This document shows, piece by piece, positions 17,803 to 26,810 of a stretch of DNA of 64,000 bases. The position numbers and the translations under genes are program-made. The notes beneath the pieces are model-generated. The model ran no database searches and was not told where the DNA came from. It saw only the letters and a program-made list of their open reading frames with translations. Origin of the DNA: Burkholderiales bacterium (GTDB lineage: Bacteria; Pseudomonadota; Gammaproteobacteria; Burkholderiales; Burkholderiaceae); assembly GCA_026225235.1 (NCBI GenBank), contig JAMFSK010000003.1:62001-126000 (forward strand), given 5' to 3'. The stretch's first letter is position 1. Every line of letters starts with the position of its first letter.

Positions 17803-18626
17803 AGCAGTTCACGCAGTAGAAGGGGTTTGAGTTGTGCTCGCCGGACAGCATCGAGCAGCGTCGGCAGGACGTCGAGCACCACCGGCCGTCCTTCGGCCGT
17901 GCGCGCCGCATGGCCATCGTGAAGCAGCAGGATGTCGCGGCTGGCGAGGCCGTTGAGCAGGCGTGCACTGACGCGAGCCGGGTCGCGCTCGCGGGTGTCG
18001 AAGCCACGCCGCGTCCAGCTCACCAGTTGCAGGTCGAGTTGCTGAAGCAGGGGATCGAGAAACGGATTGCGCAGCCCCGCGGGAGCCCGAAAACAGCGAG
18101 GCCGCACGCCGGTGATGTCCGCAATGATCTGCTGGGCGCCGACGATTTCGCGTCGCATGGCGCGCGGCCCCGACACAGAAAAGGTATGAACGTGCCGGTG
18201 CGAATGGTTTTCGAGGGCGTGCCCGCGCTGGACGATCTCGCGTGCCAGCGCCGCGTGCTCGATGACGCGGGTGCCGATGCAGAAGAAGGTGGCCTTCATG
18301 CTGGCCGCATCGAGCATGTCGAGCACCTGCGGCGTCACGGCAGGATCGGGGCCATCGTCGAAGGTCAGCGAAATTGCGCTCCGGGCCGCGGGGACATCGG
18401 GCAAGTGCATCCAGTTGCTGCCGTACCACTGCGAGCGGGGCCAGAGACCGCCAAATGCCAGCAGGGCGTGATCGGCCACCAGGCCGCCGACGGCCCACGG
18501 CCAGAGATGCGGTGCGGCAAGCGTCGCGATGCCCGCACCGAGATGCAAGCCGACCGAGCCCTTGACGAACGGTGTGAGGCGGATCCGGCGATGCGAGGTG
18601 GGCGAGGTGGAGTCAGCGGCTGCCAT
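17799..18626 (-). CDS. Polysaccharide deacetylase family protein
   Basis: This 275-residue carbohydrate esterase family 4 protein has two hydrophobic N-terminal segments (about residues 20-60). The NodB-type catalytic motifs follow: the metal/base aspartates in SLTFDDGPDP and the histidine motif in ENHSHRHVHTF. C-terminal motifs such as FRAPAGLRNP and ILLHDGH are also intact, so the enzyme looks active. It is translationally coupled (TGATG) to the MMPL exporter upstream and to the ketosynthase downstream. It may trim an N-acetyl sugar on the glycolipid carrier of the pigment, but no substrate is evident. Confidence 0.85.
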   Translation of the reverse strand: MAAADSTSPTSHRRIRLTPFVKGSVGLHLGAGIATLAAPHLWPWAVGGLVADHALLAFGGLWPRSQWYGSNWMHLPDVPAARSAISLTFDDGPDPAVTPQVLDMLDAASMKATFFCIGTRVIEHAALAREIVQRGHALENHSHRHVHTFSVSGPRAMRREIVGAQQIIADITGVRPRCFRAPAGLRNPFLDPLLQQLDLQLVSWTRRGFDTRERDPARVSARLLNGLASRDILLLHDGHAARTAEGRPVVLDVLPTLLDAVRRAQLKPLLLRELL

Positions 18627-21349
18627 CAGAGTGTCTGCGCCGGGTGGGCGCCATCGGGTTGTTCAGGGCGGCCCGACTGCGTCAGCGGGGGCAGCGGGGA
18701 CGACTGCGTCGCCTCTCTTGAAGGCCTGTCTTGCGTGGATGCCATCGGTGCGATGGGCCGCGTAGGGCGCCCAGCGCGGCGAAGTTCGCCCGGACTGCCC
18801 GCAACCGGCGCGCGTTCGCGCGGGGCAAGCAGCGCTGCGAGCCAGAGCGCGAGGATTGCACCTGGGGCGACGGTTTCGCCAAACGCGCGCAACAGCGGCA
18901 GCGACGACAGGGCGAGCACCCCGAAGCCGGCGACAGTCGTGAGGTTCGCCACGGCCAGTGAGGCGAAGGTGACGGCTTGCGGGATATCGTCGTCGAGCTT
19001 CCGATTGAAGAATAGCGCGTAATTGGAGCCGACCGCGACGATCAGCAGCAGTCCGATCACGTGGAGCAGGGTCAGCGAGATGCCTGCGAGCGCGAGCCCC
19101 GCCACCACGGCGAGCACGGCCGCCGCGAGCGGACTGAGTACGCGCAGCATGCCGATGAACGAACGTTGCATCAGCGCGAGCAGCACGATGATCAGGACCA
19201 GTCCCGCGAGCGACAATTTGATGGCTTCGCGCATATAGCGCTCGTACATTGCATCGCTGGCGCCCTTCAGGTCGACGAAGGTGATGCGAGCGGGCCCGTC
19301 GTTGATGCCCGCGAGCGCCGCTTGCACCGCCGGCGCGTCGATTTCGCGCGGGCCGTCGGGCAGACGCAGAGGCAGCAGGGCATCGCAGCGGCCCGGGCTG
19401 CAGTTGACCAGCGCATTGACGCCGACACCGAGCGAGGTGCCCCGCAGCCACGCGGCGTTGAGCAGCGGTTGGGTGCGTGCGGTATCCACATCGCCGATAA
19501 ACGCTTCGAGCGCGCTCGTCTCGAACGGCGTGCCGGCAGCGGCCTGCGCGAGGCGGGCACGCAGATCGACCGCACTCGGCAAGGCGTTCTGGCGGCTGCG
19601 CTGTGTCGCTTCGCTCGGCAGATAACGCGCCGGGGATTCGTAGCCGCCGATCGCATGGCTCGCAATGAGCCGGTCGAGCGCGGGGGCCGCCGCTTCGGCA
19701 CCCTGCAGGGCCGCATCGAGGGTCGGTGCAGAGACGACCGCCATATAGCGAGCGTCAGGTGCGCCGATCTGCTCGCGCAGGGCCACGTCGCGGGCCTGCG
19801 CCGCGGGCGAGACGGGGCTCAGGGAATTGAGCTGATCGTTGAGCCAGGGCTGGCGATGCGTCAGCACGGCGAGCAGGACCACGGCGGCCAGTACGCCGAG
19901 CGCAAGCCAGCGGAAGCGTCGCGCCACGTCCGCCGCACGCACGAAGCGTCCGCCCATGACGCTCAGGTCGCGCATGCTCAGCGAGAGAGGGGTCAGCACC
20001 GGCAGGACCCACCGTGTCACTGCGGCCGCGACGACCAGCCCCGCGATCGAGTAGACGCCGAGCTGTGCAAGCCCGGGGAAGCTCGAAAAGGTGAGCGCCG
20101 AGAAGCCGCAGATCGAAGTCAGCATGCCCAGCCGAACCGTCGGCCACGAACGCGCGACCCAGCGTCGCAGCCGTGCATCGCGGCTCGCGCGGCGCTGGGT
20201 GCGTTCGTCGGCGGCACTGACCGGGGCCGTTGCGAGGGTCGCGTTGCTGGTTTGCAGTGCGTTCGCCGTTTCGAGCGTATCCACCGTCTCCATCGCGTCG
20301 ACGGAGTCTGCACCGAGCCGCTTGCGCCGACGTAGCAGTCCGCCACGCCGCGTCGCATCCCCGGACTGCACGAACAGATAGATCGAATAATCGACCGCCT
20401 CACCGATCAGCGTGGTCCCGAAGCCGAGCGTAATGCCATGCACGCTACCGAAGCCGAGGCTCACCGCGGCCACACCCGCGAGCGCGCCGCTCAACACCGG
20501 CACCAGGCTCAGGCCGAGCATCACCGCCGAGCGATAGGTGAACAGCAGGATCGTCACGATCAGCACGGCACTGATGATGGAGAGCCGGGTGACTTCGCTC
20601 TTGATCGAATGCCGGCTGTCGACGGCAAACGTCGGGGCACCCGTGACTTCCAGACTCAAGCCTGAATGAAGTGCATCGAAGCGCCCGCGCAGCGTGTCGA
20701 TCGCGTGTTCCTGGGCATCGGTGTTCGAACCGCTTGCCTCGGTCGTCAGCAACAGCATCGCGCGCTGTCCGTCACGCGAAGACCACGCGCCATAGGCGAT
20801 CGGCGGATGGCCGCCGGCGTCGAGCGTATCGGCGATACGCAGCATCTCGCCCGTCGGGTCGCGATTGACGAGCGGCTTGAGCGCGAGTCCGGCGGGCGAC
20901 GCCAGCAGGTCGAGCGTGTCGTCGAACGATGCCTTGAGACCGCCGACCGTGAAGTGATCGGGCGTGACCGCAGGGCTCAGCAAATAGCGATAGCGAAACA
21001 GGAGCGCCCCATCGCGATCGCGCTGCGCCGGATCGAGCGCGCCGTTGACGACCGATTCGAACTGCGCATCGGTGCGCAACTGCGTGGCGAGTGTGAGCGA
21101 GGCCTGCGCGCGTTGCTGCGGGGTACCTCCCGATACTGCGGCGAGCAAGGTGCGCGACAGCACGCCGGTCTTCAATTGCTCGACTAGCAGGCGTTGCTCG
21201 GCATTCGGATTGCGCGGCAGGAACGCCGACAGGTCCGTCGTGAAGGTCGTGCGCGTGACGACGAGCAGACAAGCCGCGAGAAACAGCAGCCAGAGCGCGA
21301 CCGCGACCTGGGCGCGCCGGGCCGGCGCACGCGACGCCAGGCTGCTCAT
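18626..21349 (-). CDS. MMPL/RND-family exporter of the aryl-polyene cluster
   Basis: This is a 907-residue transporter with the duplicated MMPL architecture. TM1 is near residue 20, followed by a large periplasmic loop, five membrane segments, a second loop and six closing segments (from about LAGLVLIIVLLALMQ onward). MMPL proteins export lipids and hydrophobic metabolites, and in aryl-polyene and xanthomonadin loci they are the presumed pigment exporter. The open frame reaches 21514, but ATG 21349 overlaps the LolA-like stop by ATGA and begins a normal membrane anchor. A Thr/Asn-rich cytoplasmic insert of about 60 residues precedes the RRASRDARLRRWVARSW stretch. Confidence 0.88.
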   Translation of the reverse strand: MSSLASRAPARRAQVAVALWLLFLAACLLVVTRTTFTTDLSAFLPRNPNAEQRLLVEQLKTGVLSRTLLAAVSGGTPQQRAQASLTLATQLRTDAQFESVVNGALDPAQRDRDGALLFRYRYLLSPAVTPDHFTVGGLKASFDDTLDLLASPAGLALKPLVNRDPTGEMLRIADTLDAGGHPPIAYGAWSSRDGQRAMLLLTTEASGSNTDAQEHAIDTLRGRFDALHSGLSLEVTGAPTFAVDSRHSIKSEVTRLSIISAVLIVTILLFTYRSAVMLGLSLVPVLSGALAGVAAVSLGFGSVHGITLGFGTTLIGEAVDYSIYLFVQSGDATRRGGLLRRRKRLGADSVDAMETVDTLETANALQTSNATLATAPVSAADERTQRRASRDARLRRWVARSWPTVRLGMLTSICGFSALTFSSFPGLAQLGVYSIAGLVVAAAVTRWVLPVLTPLSLSMRDLSVMGGRFVRAADVARRFRWLALGVLAAVVLLAVLTHRQPWLNDQLNSLSPVSPAAQARDVALREQIGAPDARYMAVVSAPTLDAALQGAEAAAPALDRLIASHAIGGYESPARYLPSEATQRSRQNALPSAVDLRARLAQAAAGTPFETSALEAFIGDVDTARTQPLLNAAWLRGTSLGVGVNALVNCSPGRCDALLPLRLPDGPREIDAPAVQAALAGINDGPARITFVDLKGASDAMYERYMREAIKLSLAGLVLIIVLLALMQRSFIGMLRVLSPLAAAVLAVVAGLALAGISLTLLHVIGLLLIVAVGSNYALFFNRKLDDDIPQAVTFASLAVANLTTVAGFGVLALSSLPLLRAFGETVAPGAILALWLAALLAPRERAPVAGSPGELRRAGRPTRPIAPMASTQDRPSREATQSSPLPPLTQSGRPEQPDGAHPAQTL

Positions 21350-22152
21350 GACTGGTCGGTCTCGATGGTCATGACCGAGCGATCGCCGTCGGTCTGGATC
21401 GTTTCGATGGTGTGAATCGCAGATTGCCCGTCGCTCCCCTGACCGCCGCTGACGACGATATGGTCGACGCTCTTCGACAAGGCGGCGTCGGACGGTGTGA
21501 GCGTGAGGTGCCACGCAACGGCTGTGCCTTCGAGCGTGAGCTTGTACACGCGTTCAAGGCTGCTGCGGTCGCCCGTCAGCGTGCCGCGGATACTGTCGAC
21601 GAGCATCGCGATCTCGGGGTATTGCGACAGGGATACGACGCGCTGGTGCCCGTCGCGCGACATGGTCACCGTATCGCCATCGACCACGACCGATTGCGCG
21701 CGGGGCTTGACTGTTTGCTGCTCGAAATGATCGGGTGCACGAAACGCGAGCGTGCCCGACGACTCGACCGGGCCCTTGAGATTCGAGAGGTACTTGAGTT
21801 CGGTAAAGCGCGCTTCGCCGGACTTGCGCTGGGCGAAGGCGTGCATGAGCGTATCGACGTTGAACGCGCCCGCCTGCGTCGAGGCGGCGGCATTGCTATT
21901 GGCATGGGCGGTACCGGCACCCGACGTGGTCGTGTCGTTTGCGCCGTTGCTCGTCGGCTGCCCGGACGCTGCGCCGGTGTCCGCCGCAAAGGCGCTGCCA
22001 TTCAATCCGCTCAGGCCGACGATCGACCCGGCCAGCAAGGCGGCCATCACACGGCCCGACACTGCGAGCCGCAGCGTGCGTGCCGTATGACGCATCCCCT
22101 CGGAAACCCTCACCCGGGTCTGAAACCTGGCCATCCGCGGCACCTCATGCAT
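21346..22152 (-). CDS. LolA-like outer-membrane lipoprotein carrier protein
   Basis: This 268-residue secreted protein has a signal peptide ending near GLSGLNGSAFA, then a Ser/Thr/Ala-rich linker, then a LolA-type beta-barrel half. Recognisable parts are GEARFTELKYLSNLKGPVES and APDHFEQQTVKPRAQSVVVDG. In aryl-polyene clusters this type of protein is expected to ferry the lipid-linked pigment across the periplasm. The start at 22152 overlaps the acyltransferase stop in a TGATG arrangement; an in-frame ATG at 22167 is the alternative. The stop overlaps the exporter start by ATGA. Confidence 0.82.
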   Translation of the reverse strand: MHEVPRMARFQTRVRVSEGMRHTARTLRLAVSGRVMAALLAGSIVGLSGLNGSAFAADTGAASGQPTSNGANDTTTSGAGTAHANSNAAASTQAGAFNVDTLMHAFAQRKSGEARFTELKYLSNLKGPVESSGTLAFRAPDHFEQQTVKPRAQSVVVDGDTVTMSRDGHQRVVSLSQYPEIAMLVDSIRGTLTGDRSSLERVYKLTLEGTAVAWHLTLTPSDAALSKSVDHIVVSGGQGSDGQSAIHTIETIQTDGDRSVMTIETDQS

Positions 22153-23108
22153 CAAAGATTCTCGCAAAAAAGATCATTGTCGGATTGCTCCGACCAGAAT
22201 GGAAAGAAGTTGAACCAGTTGTACGGCGAGGCCCGGCAGTGCTTCTCGAGCAATTCGACATAACGCTTCATCGCTGCTTCGATCGCGGCGTCGCGTTCGC
22301 CGCGTGGCGTTGTCGAAAAGTCGGCGAGTGTCTCGAAGTGGACATCGTACTGGTTCCCGCCCGCGTAGAGCCCCGTCATGAAGATCACCGGCCGGCGCAT
22401 CAGCGCGGCGAGCCGGAACGGGCCAACGGGAAAGGGCGCGAGTGCCCCAAGGAACGGCAGTTCGACGGTGGTCTCGTCGGCTGGCGTGCGGTCGGCGAGC
22501 ATGCCGACCATATCGCCATCGTCGAGATGCTGACGGACCTTGAGCATCGAGTCGACCCGGCCCATCGGGATGATGTCGAGCAGCGCCTTCGGATTGATCG
22601 CCTTGATCGTGGCGTTTACCGCGCGGGCATTCTCTTCATACATCAGCATCGATGCTCGCATGCCCGCCATCTGTCGTCCTACGGCTGACAACACTTCAAA
22701 GCTCCCGAGGTGCGCGCCGATCAGGAACGCACCACGCTGTTGCGCGAGCTGGGCCTTCATCACTTCGGCGCCGTGAATACGGATATCGAACAGATGAAAG
22801 CGGTCGTTCATCAGGAAAATGCGGTCGTGAACCGTTGCTGCAAAGGCACAGACCTGACGAAAGCCATCGAGCGGCGAGGCGGTGTGACCGAGTACCCGTC
22901 GCAGATAGTCGAGCGAGGCACGCCGCGCACCGGGTGCGAAGCACATGAAGTAAGCCGTGATGGGATAGATCGCGAGCCGCGAGAGCGGTCGCCCAATCGC
23001 GAGCGACAGGCGCGCCATAGTGCGAGCGGCCCAGACGGAGCTGCGTTCCGGGCTGCGCGCCCAGATCGAGGCACGGGCAGAGGTAGGGGTATCGGGGGTC
23101 GAGCTCAT
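22152..23108 (-). CDS. LpxL/HtrB-type lipid acyltransferase of the aryl-polyene cluster
   Basis: This 318-residue lysophospholipid/lipid A-type acyltransferase has the catalytic HX4E motif in GAHLGSFEVL and downstream blocks such as GDMVGMLADRTP and FPVGPFRLAALMRRPVIF. It would transfer the polyene acyl chain from the carrier protein to a lipid or glycolipid acceptor at the inner membrane. ATG 23108 is chosen because it follows GTTGAGG and starts the hydrophilic N-terminus; a start at 23138 would add ten residues. The gene precedes the LolA-like and MMPL genes with overlapping codons. Confidence 0.83.
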   Translation of the reverse strand: MSSTPDTPTSARASIWARSPERSSVWAARTMARLSLAIGRPLSRLAIYPITAYFMCFAPGARRASLDYLRRVLGHTASPLDGFRQVCAFAATVHDRIFLMNDRFHLFDIRIHGAEVMKAQLAQQRGAFLIGAHLGSFEVLSAVGRQMAGMRASMLMYEENARAVNATIKAINPKALLDIIPMGRVDSMLKVRQHLDDGDMVGMLADRTPADETTVELPFLGALAPFPVGPFRLAALMRRPVIFMTGLYAGGNQYDVHFETLADFSTTPRGERDAAIEAAMKRYVELLEKHCRASPYNWFNFFPFWSEQSDNDLFCENL

Positions 23109-23234
23109 GGCCTCAACATACCCTGCTGGCTGGAGCACGGGTGTAACAAGTTCTTGCCGAATGTGTTAGCCGCTTGAGCGTGTGTATCAGCGTCTTCGCG
23201 GCATGGGGATCAGAAAACAGGCGCAGCGTCGCGT

Positions 23235-24923
23235 TCATGGAGTCACGACTCCGCGCGCGACGACGCGCTCCGCGGCGCAGATCTCGAATTCGATTGAACC
23301 CGAGGGCAAGGTGCGATGCTCGAGCATCAGCGTCTCGCCAGGCGCGACCGGACTCAGAAATTTCGCGGAGGCTAGTTCGCAGGCCGACAGTGGCAGACCC
23401 ACCGCGATGCTGATCGCACTGAGCGCTTGGTCGAGCAAGACGACCCCGGGCAATACCGGTCGCCCCGGGAAATGTCCCGCGTACGCCGGATGGTCGGGCG
23501 CGATCGTGAGCGGAACGATGCTGTGCCGTCGCCCAGCAACGTGCTGTTCGTAAAGTGACTTCAGGGTCGCTCGGATGAGTTTTCCGGTCTCGTTGCGCGG
23601 TAACACGTCGACCAGCACGAGAGGGCGCGGCAGGAAGGCGGGTTCGATCCGTTCACGCAAACGCGCGAGCAGCGTGGCAACGCTCAAGCCCGGCGCCACC
23701 GCGAAGGCTGCGAGTCGGGTAACGACGCCGGGTCGTTCGTCGTCGGGCATGAAGAAGCCCGCGTCGACGACGCCCTCGATCGCCGTGATCTGATGATTCA
23801 AGTAGCCAATCGAGGTCCGCTTGCCCGCGATGTTGACGAGGTCCGCCGTGCGGCCAGTCAAGGCGAACGCGTTCGTGCTCCCTTCACTGTCGGGCGTGCC
23901 GCGCGGTTCGAGCAGATCGCCAAGCGGCGTGGGGGTCTCGATATGACCTTGTGACGCCCACGCCTGACCGTCGCGCCATTCGAGACGGATGCCAGGCATC
24001 AATTGCCAGGTGTCGCCTTCCACGGTGCGGCGGGTAGCGATCTGTCCGGTTTCCGTGCTGCCGTAGATTTCCATCAGCGGGGCGTGGAAAGCCTCTTCCG
24101 CCTGCTTCGCCAACTCCTGCGAGAGCGGGGCAGTGGCCGAAAGAATTAGGTCGAGTTCCGGCAACCGCGCGTGACTGGCATCGAGGCTCAACAAGAGCGA
24201 ACGGAGATGGACCGGTGTCGAGACGAGCATGCGCGGACGCGGCGCGGCCTCGATGGCCGTGCGCACGTCGGCCGGATAGAACGGGCGACCCGCATCGAAG
24301 GCCTGGCCGCCAATCAGTGCGAGCAGAACGGTCGATTCGAAACCGAACATATGCTGCGGAGGCACCGTGCCGATCAGGGTGCAGGGGCGGGAGGCATTCA
24401 GGCCAAGCGCGGCCATCGCGACTTCGACGCAATGGACCAGGCGCCCCCACGTCTTGGGGTGCGGGACCGGCACGCCGGTCGATCCCGATGTGAACACGTA
24501 GGCGACCACGCGCTGCGCGTCGATCTGCGGGACGTCGAAGGTCGCGGAAGTCGCCGCGTTGGCCGTCTTCGTCACGTCTTCGTTTAAATCCAGCGGATAG
24601 CGCACCGTCGGCAAGGGAATGCCGTCATTGCTCGAATCGGCGACACAGAACGCATCCGGAGCAAACTCGGTCAGTTTCTGCACAGCCTCGGCCGTATAGG
24701 TCGAAGGTAACAGCGTGACGCGCTGCTCGACCATCGCCGCCGCGAGCGTGACCGCAAATGCGTAGCGGTCGCTGCAGGCGTTGAGCACGTGGCGTCCCGG
24801 CGGCAAAGCTGCCGCGACCGTGCGGACATCGGAGATAAAACGTGCCGCATTGATCGGCAGGCCGTTGCGCCAGGCTACGACCGCGTCGGCACGCGAATGG
24901 GAAATCAGCGGAAAGCTCGACAT
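23235..24923 (-). CDS. AMP-dependent ligase fused to a hotdog dehydratase domain
   Basis: This 562-residue two-domain protein has an adenylating part (about residues 1-440) with the phosphate loop FTSGSTGVPVPHP, YGSTETGQ, LTGRTADLVNIAGKRTS and the late lysine motif PRNETGK. The last 110 residues form a FabZ/FabA-like hotdog domain with HFPGRPVLPGVVLLDQAL. The ligase domain would activate the hydroxybenzoate starter and load it on the carrier protein. The fused domain would dehydrate early intermediates. ATG 24923 follows a GAGG site that overlaps the upstream stop. The longer TTG-started frame from 24935 is less likely. Confidence 0.85.
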   Translation of the reverse strand: MSSFPLISHSRADAVVAWRNGLPINAARFISDVRTVAAALPPGRHVLNACSDRYAFAVTLAAAMVEQRVTLLPSTYTAEAVQKLTEFAPDAFCVADSSNDGIPLPTVRYPLDLNEDVTKTANAATSATFDVPQIDAQRVVAYVFTSGSTGVPVPHPKTWGRLVHCVEVAMAALGLNASRPCTLIGTVPPQHMFGFESTVLLALIGGQAFDAGRPFYPADVRTAIEAAPRPRMLVSTPVHLRSLLLSLDASHARLPELDLILSATAPLSQELAKQAEEAFHAPLMEIYGSTETGQIATRRTVEGDTWQLMPGIRLEWRDGQAWASQGHIETPTPLGDLLEPRGTPDSEGSTNAFALTGRTADLVNIAGKRTSIGYLNHQITAIEGVVDAGFFMPDDERPGVVTRLAAFAVAPGLSVATLLARLRERIEPAFLPRPLVLVDVLPRNETGKLIRATLKSLYEQHVAGRRHSIVPLTIAPDHPAYAGHFPGRPVLPGVVLLDQALSAISIAVGLPLSACELASAKFLSPVAPGETLMLEHRTLPSGSIEFEICAAERVVARGVVTP

Positions 24924-24931
24924 CGGGGGCC

Positions 24932-25765
24932 TCAACGGGAAACCCCCCGCGAAACCTCACGAGATATGCCTCGAGACGCCCCGTGGCCGGACGCGCCCAT
25001 TGATCCTGGGCCCGACACGGCTCGCGCCATGCCCGGCGGCCGCATGGTGGCGAGCGCGCGGAAGGTGTCGATCGCCGCGGTCCGTTCACTGCGCGGGATC
25101 ACCACGCAGCGAATTGCATACTCGACCACAAAGACGGCCACCGTCAGCGGTGCGGTCGAGAGCCACACAAAGTGCATCCAGGTCTTGAACGGCTCACCGA
25201 GATAAACCACGACCGAGACGATGGCGATCGCGGCGAACATGCTCGCCCAGGTTGCCGTCACATGGCGCGTATAGCGTGCGACGCGGGGCGGGAGGGTGCG
25301 ATGCACGCGCCTGGCCACCTCGGTGCACAGCGGCATCATGCCCGGCCGCAAGGTGCGCGCAAACCAGTGCGCAAAGGTTAGATTGGCGACCGCGTGGTCG
25401 GCCAGATAGGCGAGCCGGACATAACGCAGCGATCCATCGGCGTGCGCGATCCACACGGCAGCTGCCGCAGCGGCGACCACCACCACGGCGATCGGGCGAC
25501 GCCAGCGCGCGGCAAGGCCCCGGGTGGCGATCAGCAAGAAAGCCATGGGCGGCAGCACGGCGAGCACCGTCCCCCCGAGACCGCTTGGCGCGGCGCCCGG
25601 CTGGGCGTGCGGCGACAGCATGCCGCGGGTCAGCGAATAGAGCGCGCAGCCGGCGAGTACGAAGGCCAACGCCACGAAAGCGAGCGACATCCTTTTCGAA
25701 TGCCGCGATCTGGCGGTTCGACTCTGCGGCGCATGACGCTTGGGTAAGGCGTTCAATATAGGCAC
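24932..25765 (-). CDS. COG4648-type membrane protein of the aryl-polyene cluster
   Basis: This 277-residue membrane protein has about six hydrophobic segments. The middle portion HWFARTLRPGMMPLCTEVARRVHRTLPPR and the later WASMFAAIAIVSVVVYLGEPF segment match the uncharacterised COG4648 family, which is found repeatedly beside the AMP-ligase in xanthomonadin and aryl-polyene clusters. The C-terminus is a Gly/Ser/Arg-rich tail. It is the first gene of the minus arm, and its stop lies just before the ligase start. The family's biochemical role is unknown. Confidence 0.72.
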   Translation of the reverse strand: MPILNALPKRHAPQSRTARSRHSKRMSLAFVALAFVLAGCALYSLTRGMLSPHAQPGAAPSGLGGTVLAVLPPMAFLLIATRGLAARWRRPIAVVVVAAAAAAVWIAHADGSLRYVRLAYLADHAVANLTFAHWFARTLRPGMMPLCTEVARRVHRTLPPRVARYTRHVTATWASMFAAIAIVSVVVYLGEPFKTWMHFVWLSTAPLTVAVFVVEYAIRCVVIPRSERTAAIDTFRALATMRPPGMARAVSGPGSMGASGHGASRGISREVSRGVSR

Positions 25766-26101
25766 CGGAAATCTGCGGCCTGTGGCGCGATGCGGATCAG
25801 GCTTGCACCGCCCTGCAGGTCGGGGTCATGCATTGAAAGAGTGCGGGGTGGACAAACCGGGCCTGTTCGTCCAACCCGGGCCGGGTTTGTTGCGCCTCGC
25901 GTTCCTGCGTCCGGTTGGGCTGGGACCAACCCGGAAGCCGGCCCAGCGCGGGCCAGCGCGCATCTTACAAGTCGCTTCGGCGGGCAGCAAGACCGACAAA
26001 CGGCCGGCTGGCCGCTTGCCTGATCCTGCCATCCAGGAGAGCAAACTTATCTTTGCTCACCTTCCGTGCAAAAAATATACCTGAGAATGGGCAGACGACG
26101 C
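25766..26101. other. Intergenic region upstream of the pigment-cluster minus arm
   Basis: This 336-base gap should carry the promoter of the minus arm. It contains G+C-rich imperfect inverted repeats built around the words CCGGTTGG and CCAACCCGG (about 25910-25935). It also has an A-rich patch near 26070. No convincing gene, promoter hexamer pair or terminator could be fixed by eye. Confidence 0.5.
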
Positions 26102-26479
26102 TTACAGCGTGTCGTTTACACCGATGAGGCCGGCTTCGCGAAGCTTGGCATCACATTCATTGAGCACGTCGATCCCGATCGCCGACTGGTAGTCCGGATC
26201 CTGTGCCTGCGTCAGTTCGTGGGAAATAAAGAGTCCGGCTTCCCGTGAGACCGAGGCCGCGAGTTCGTGCGCAAACGCGTCGCTCAGTTCGGCAATGGCG
26301 CGTTTTTCCTTGACGCTCAATGCGATACGCGTCTGCGTCTGCCACAAGCTCGTGAGTTGCACGGTTTGCGCATCGGTGATCCAGACGCCGTGTTCGTAGT
26401 AGGCCGAGAGCCTTTCAGCCGTGAGCGCGAACAGCAGTCGGGTGCGGGGATGGTGTTCGTCGGGAGGCAGATGGGGCAT
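26102..26479 (-). CDS. Hypothetical protein, 125 residues
   Basis: No family is recognised. From ATG 26479 the protein is soluble, with an aromatic N-terminal block (LLFALTAERLSAYYEHGVWI) and two predicted amphipathic helices (KEKRAIAELSDAFAHELAAS and DVLNECDAKLREAGLI). Composition and codon use look like a real gene. The open frame continues to 26722, but the added residues are of mixed composition, so the shorter start is preferred without a strong ribosome-binding site. It lies between the pigment cluster and a divergent SDR gene and belongs obviously to neither. Confidence 0.55.
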   Translation of the reverse strand: MPHLPPDEHHPRTRLLFALTAERLSAYYEHGVWITDAQTVQLTSLWQTQTRIALSVKEKRAIAELSDAFAHELAASVSREAGLFISHELTQAQDPDYQSAIGIDVLNECDAKLREAGLIGVNDTL

Positions 26480-26810
26480 TGCATGCGGGGGGCTGATCTG
26501 AGTGCTGGCGAGGGTATCACGCGGCCACAGGTTGCCCTTCTGTAAGTGCACCTGGGTGGCAGCCCAGCAGGCAGAAGGGGTTGCCGCTGCTTTAGTCGCG
26601 AAGAGGCGGCCCAAGATCTGGCCCGGCATCAAGGAGACCTGACTTGGCACCCTCACGCTCGACAAGGTGCCGGAGAATTTCTTCGAACACAGCGAGCAGT
26701 CGGCGCATTCGCCTTCGCGCATGCTGCCGGGCGTCGTTCAGTCCGATACCATTCAAGGCCTGCCGGCACATCGGTGCTGTCGGCAGTCCCTTCAGGGGTG
26801 GTGCTCCAAT
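26480..26810. other. Intergenic region between divergent hypothetical and SDR genes
   Basis: About 330 bases lie between the two chosen starts. Open frames extend through it on both strands, but their translations are unlike the conserved cores downstream, so they are treated as non-coding leader. No promoter or operator stood out. Confidence 0.45.
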
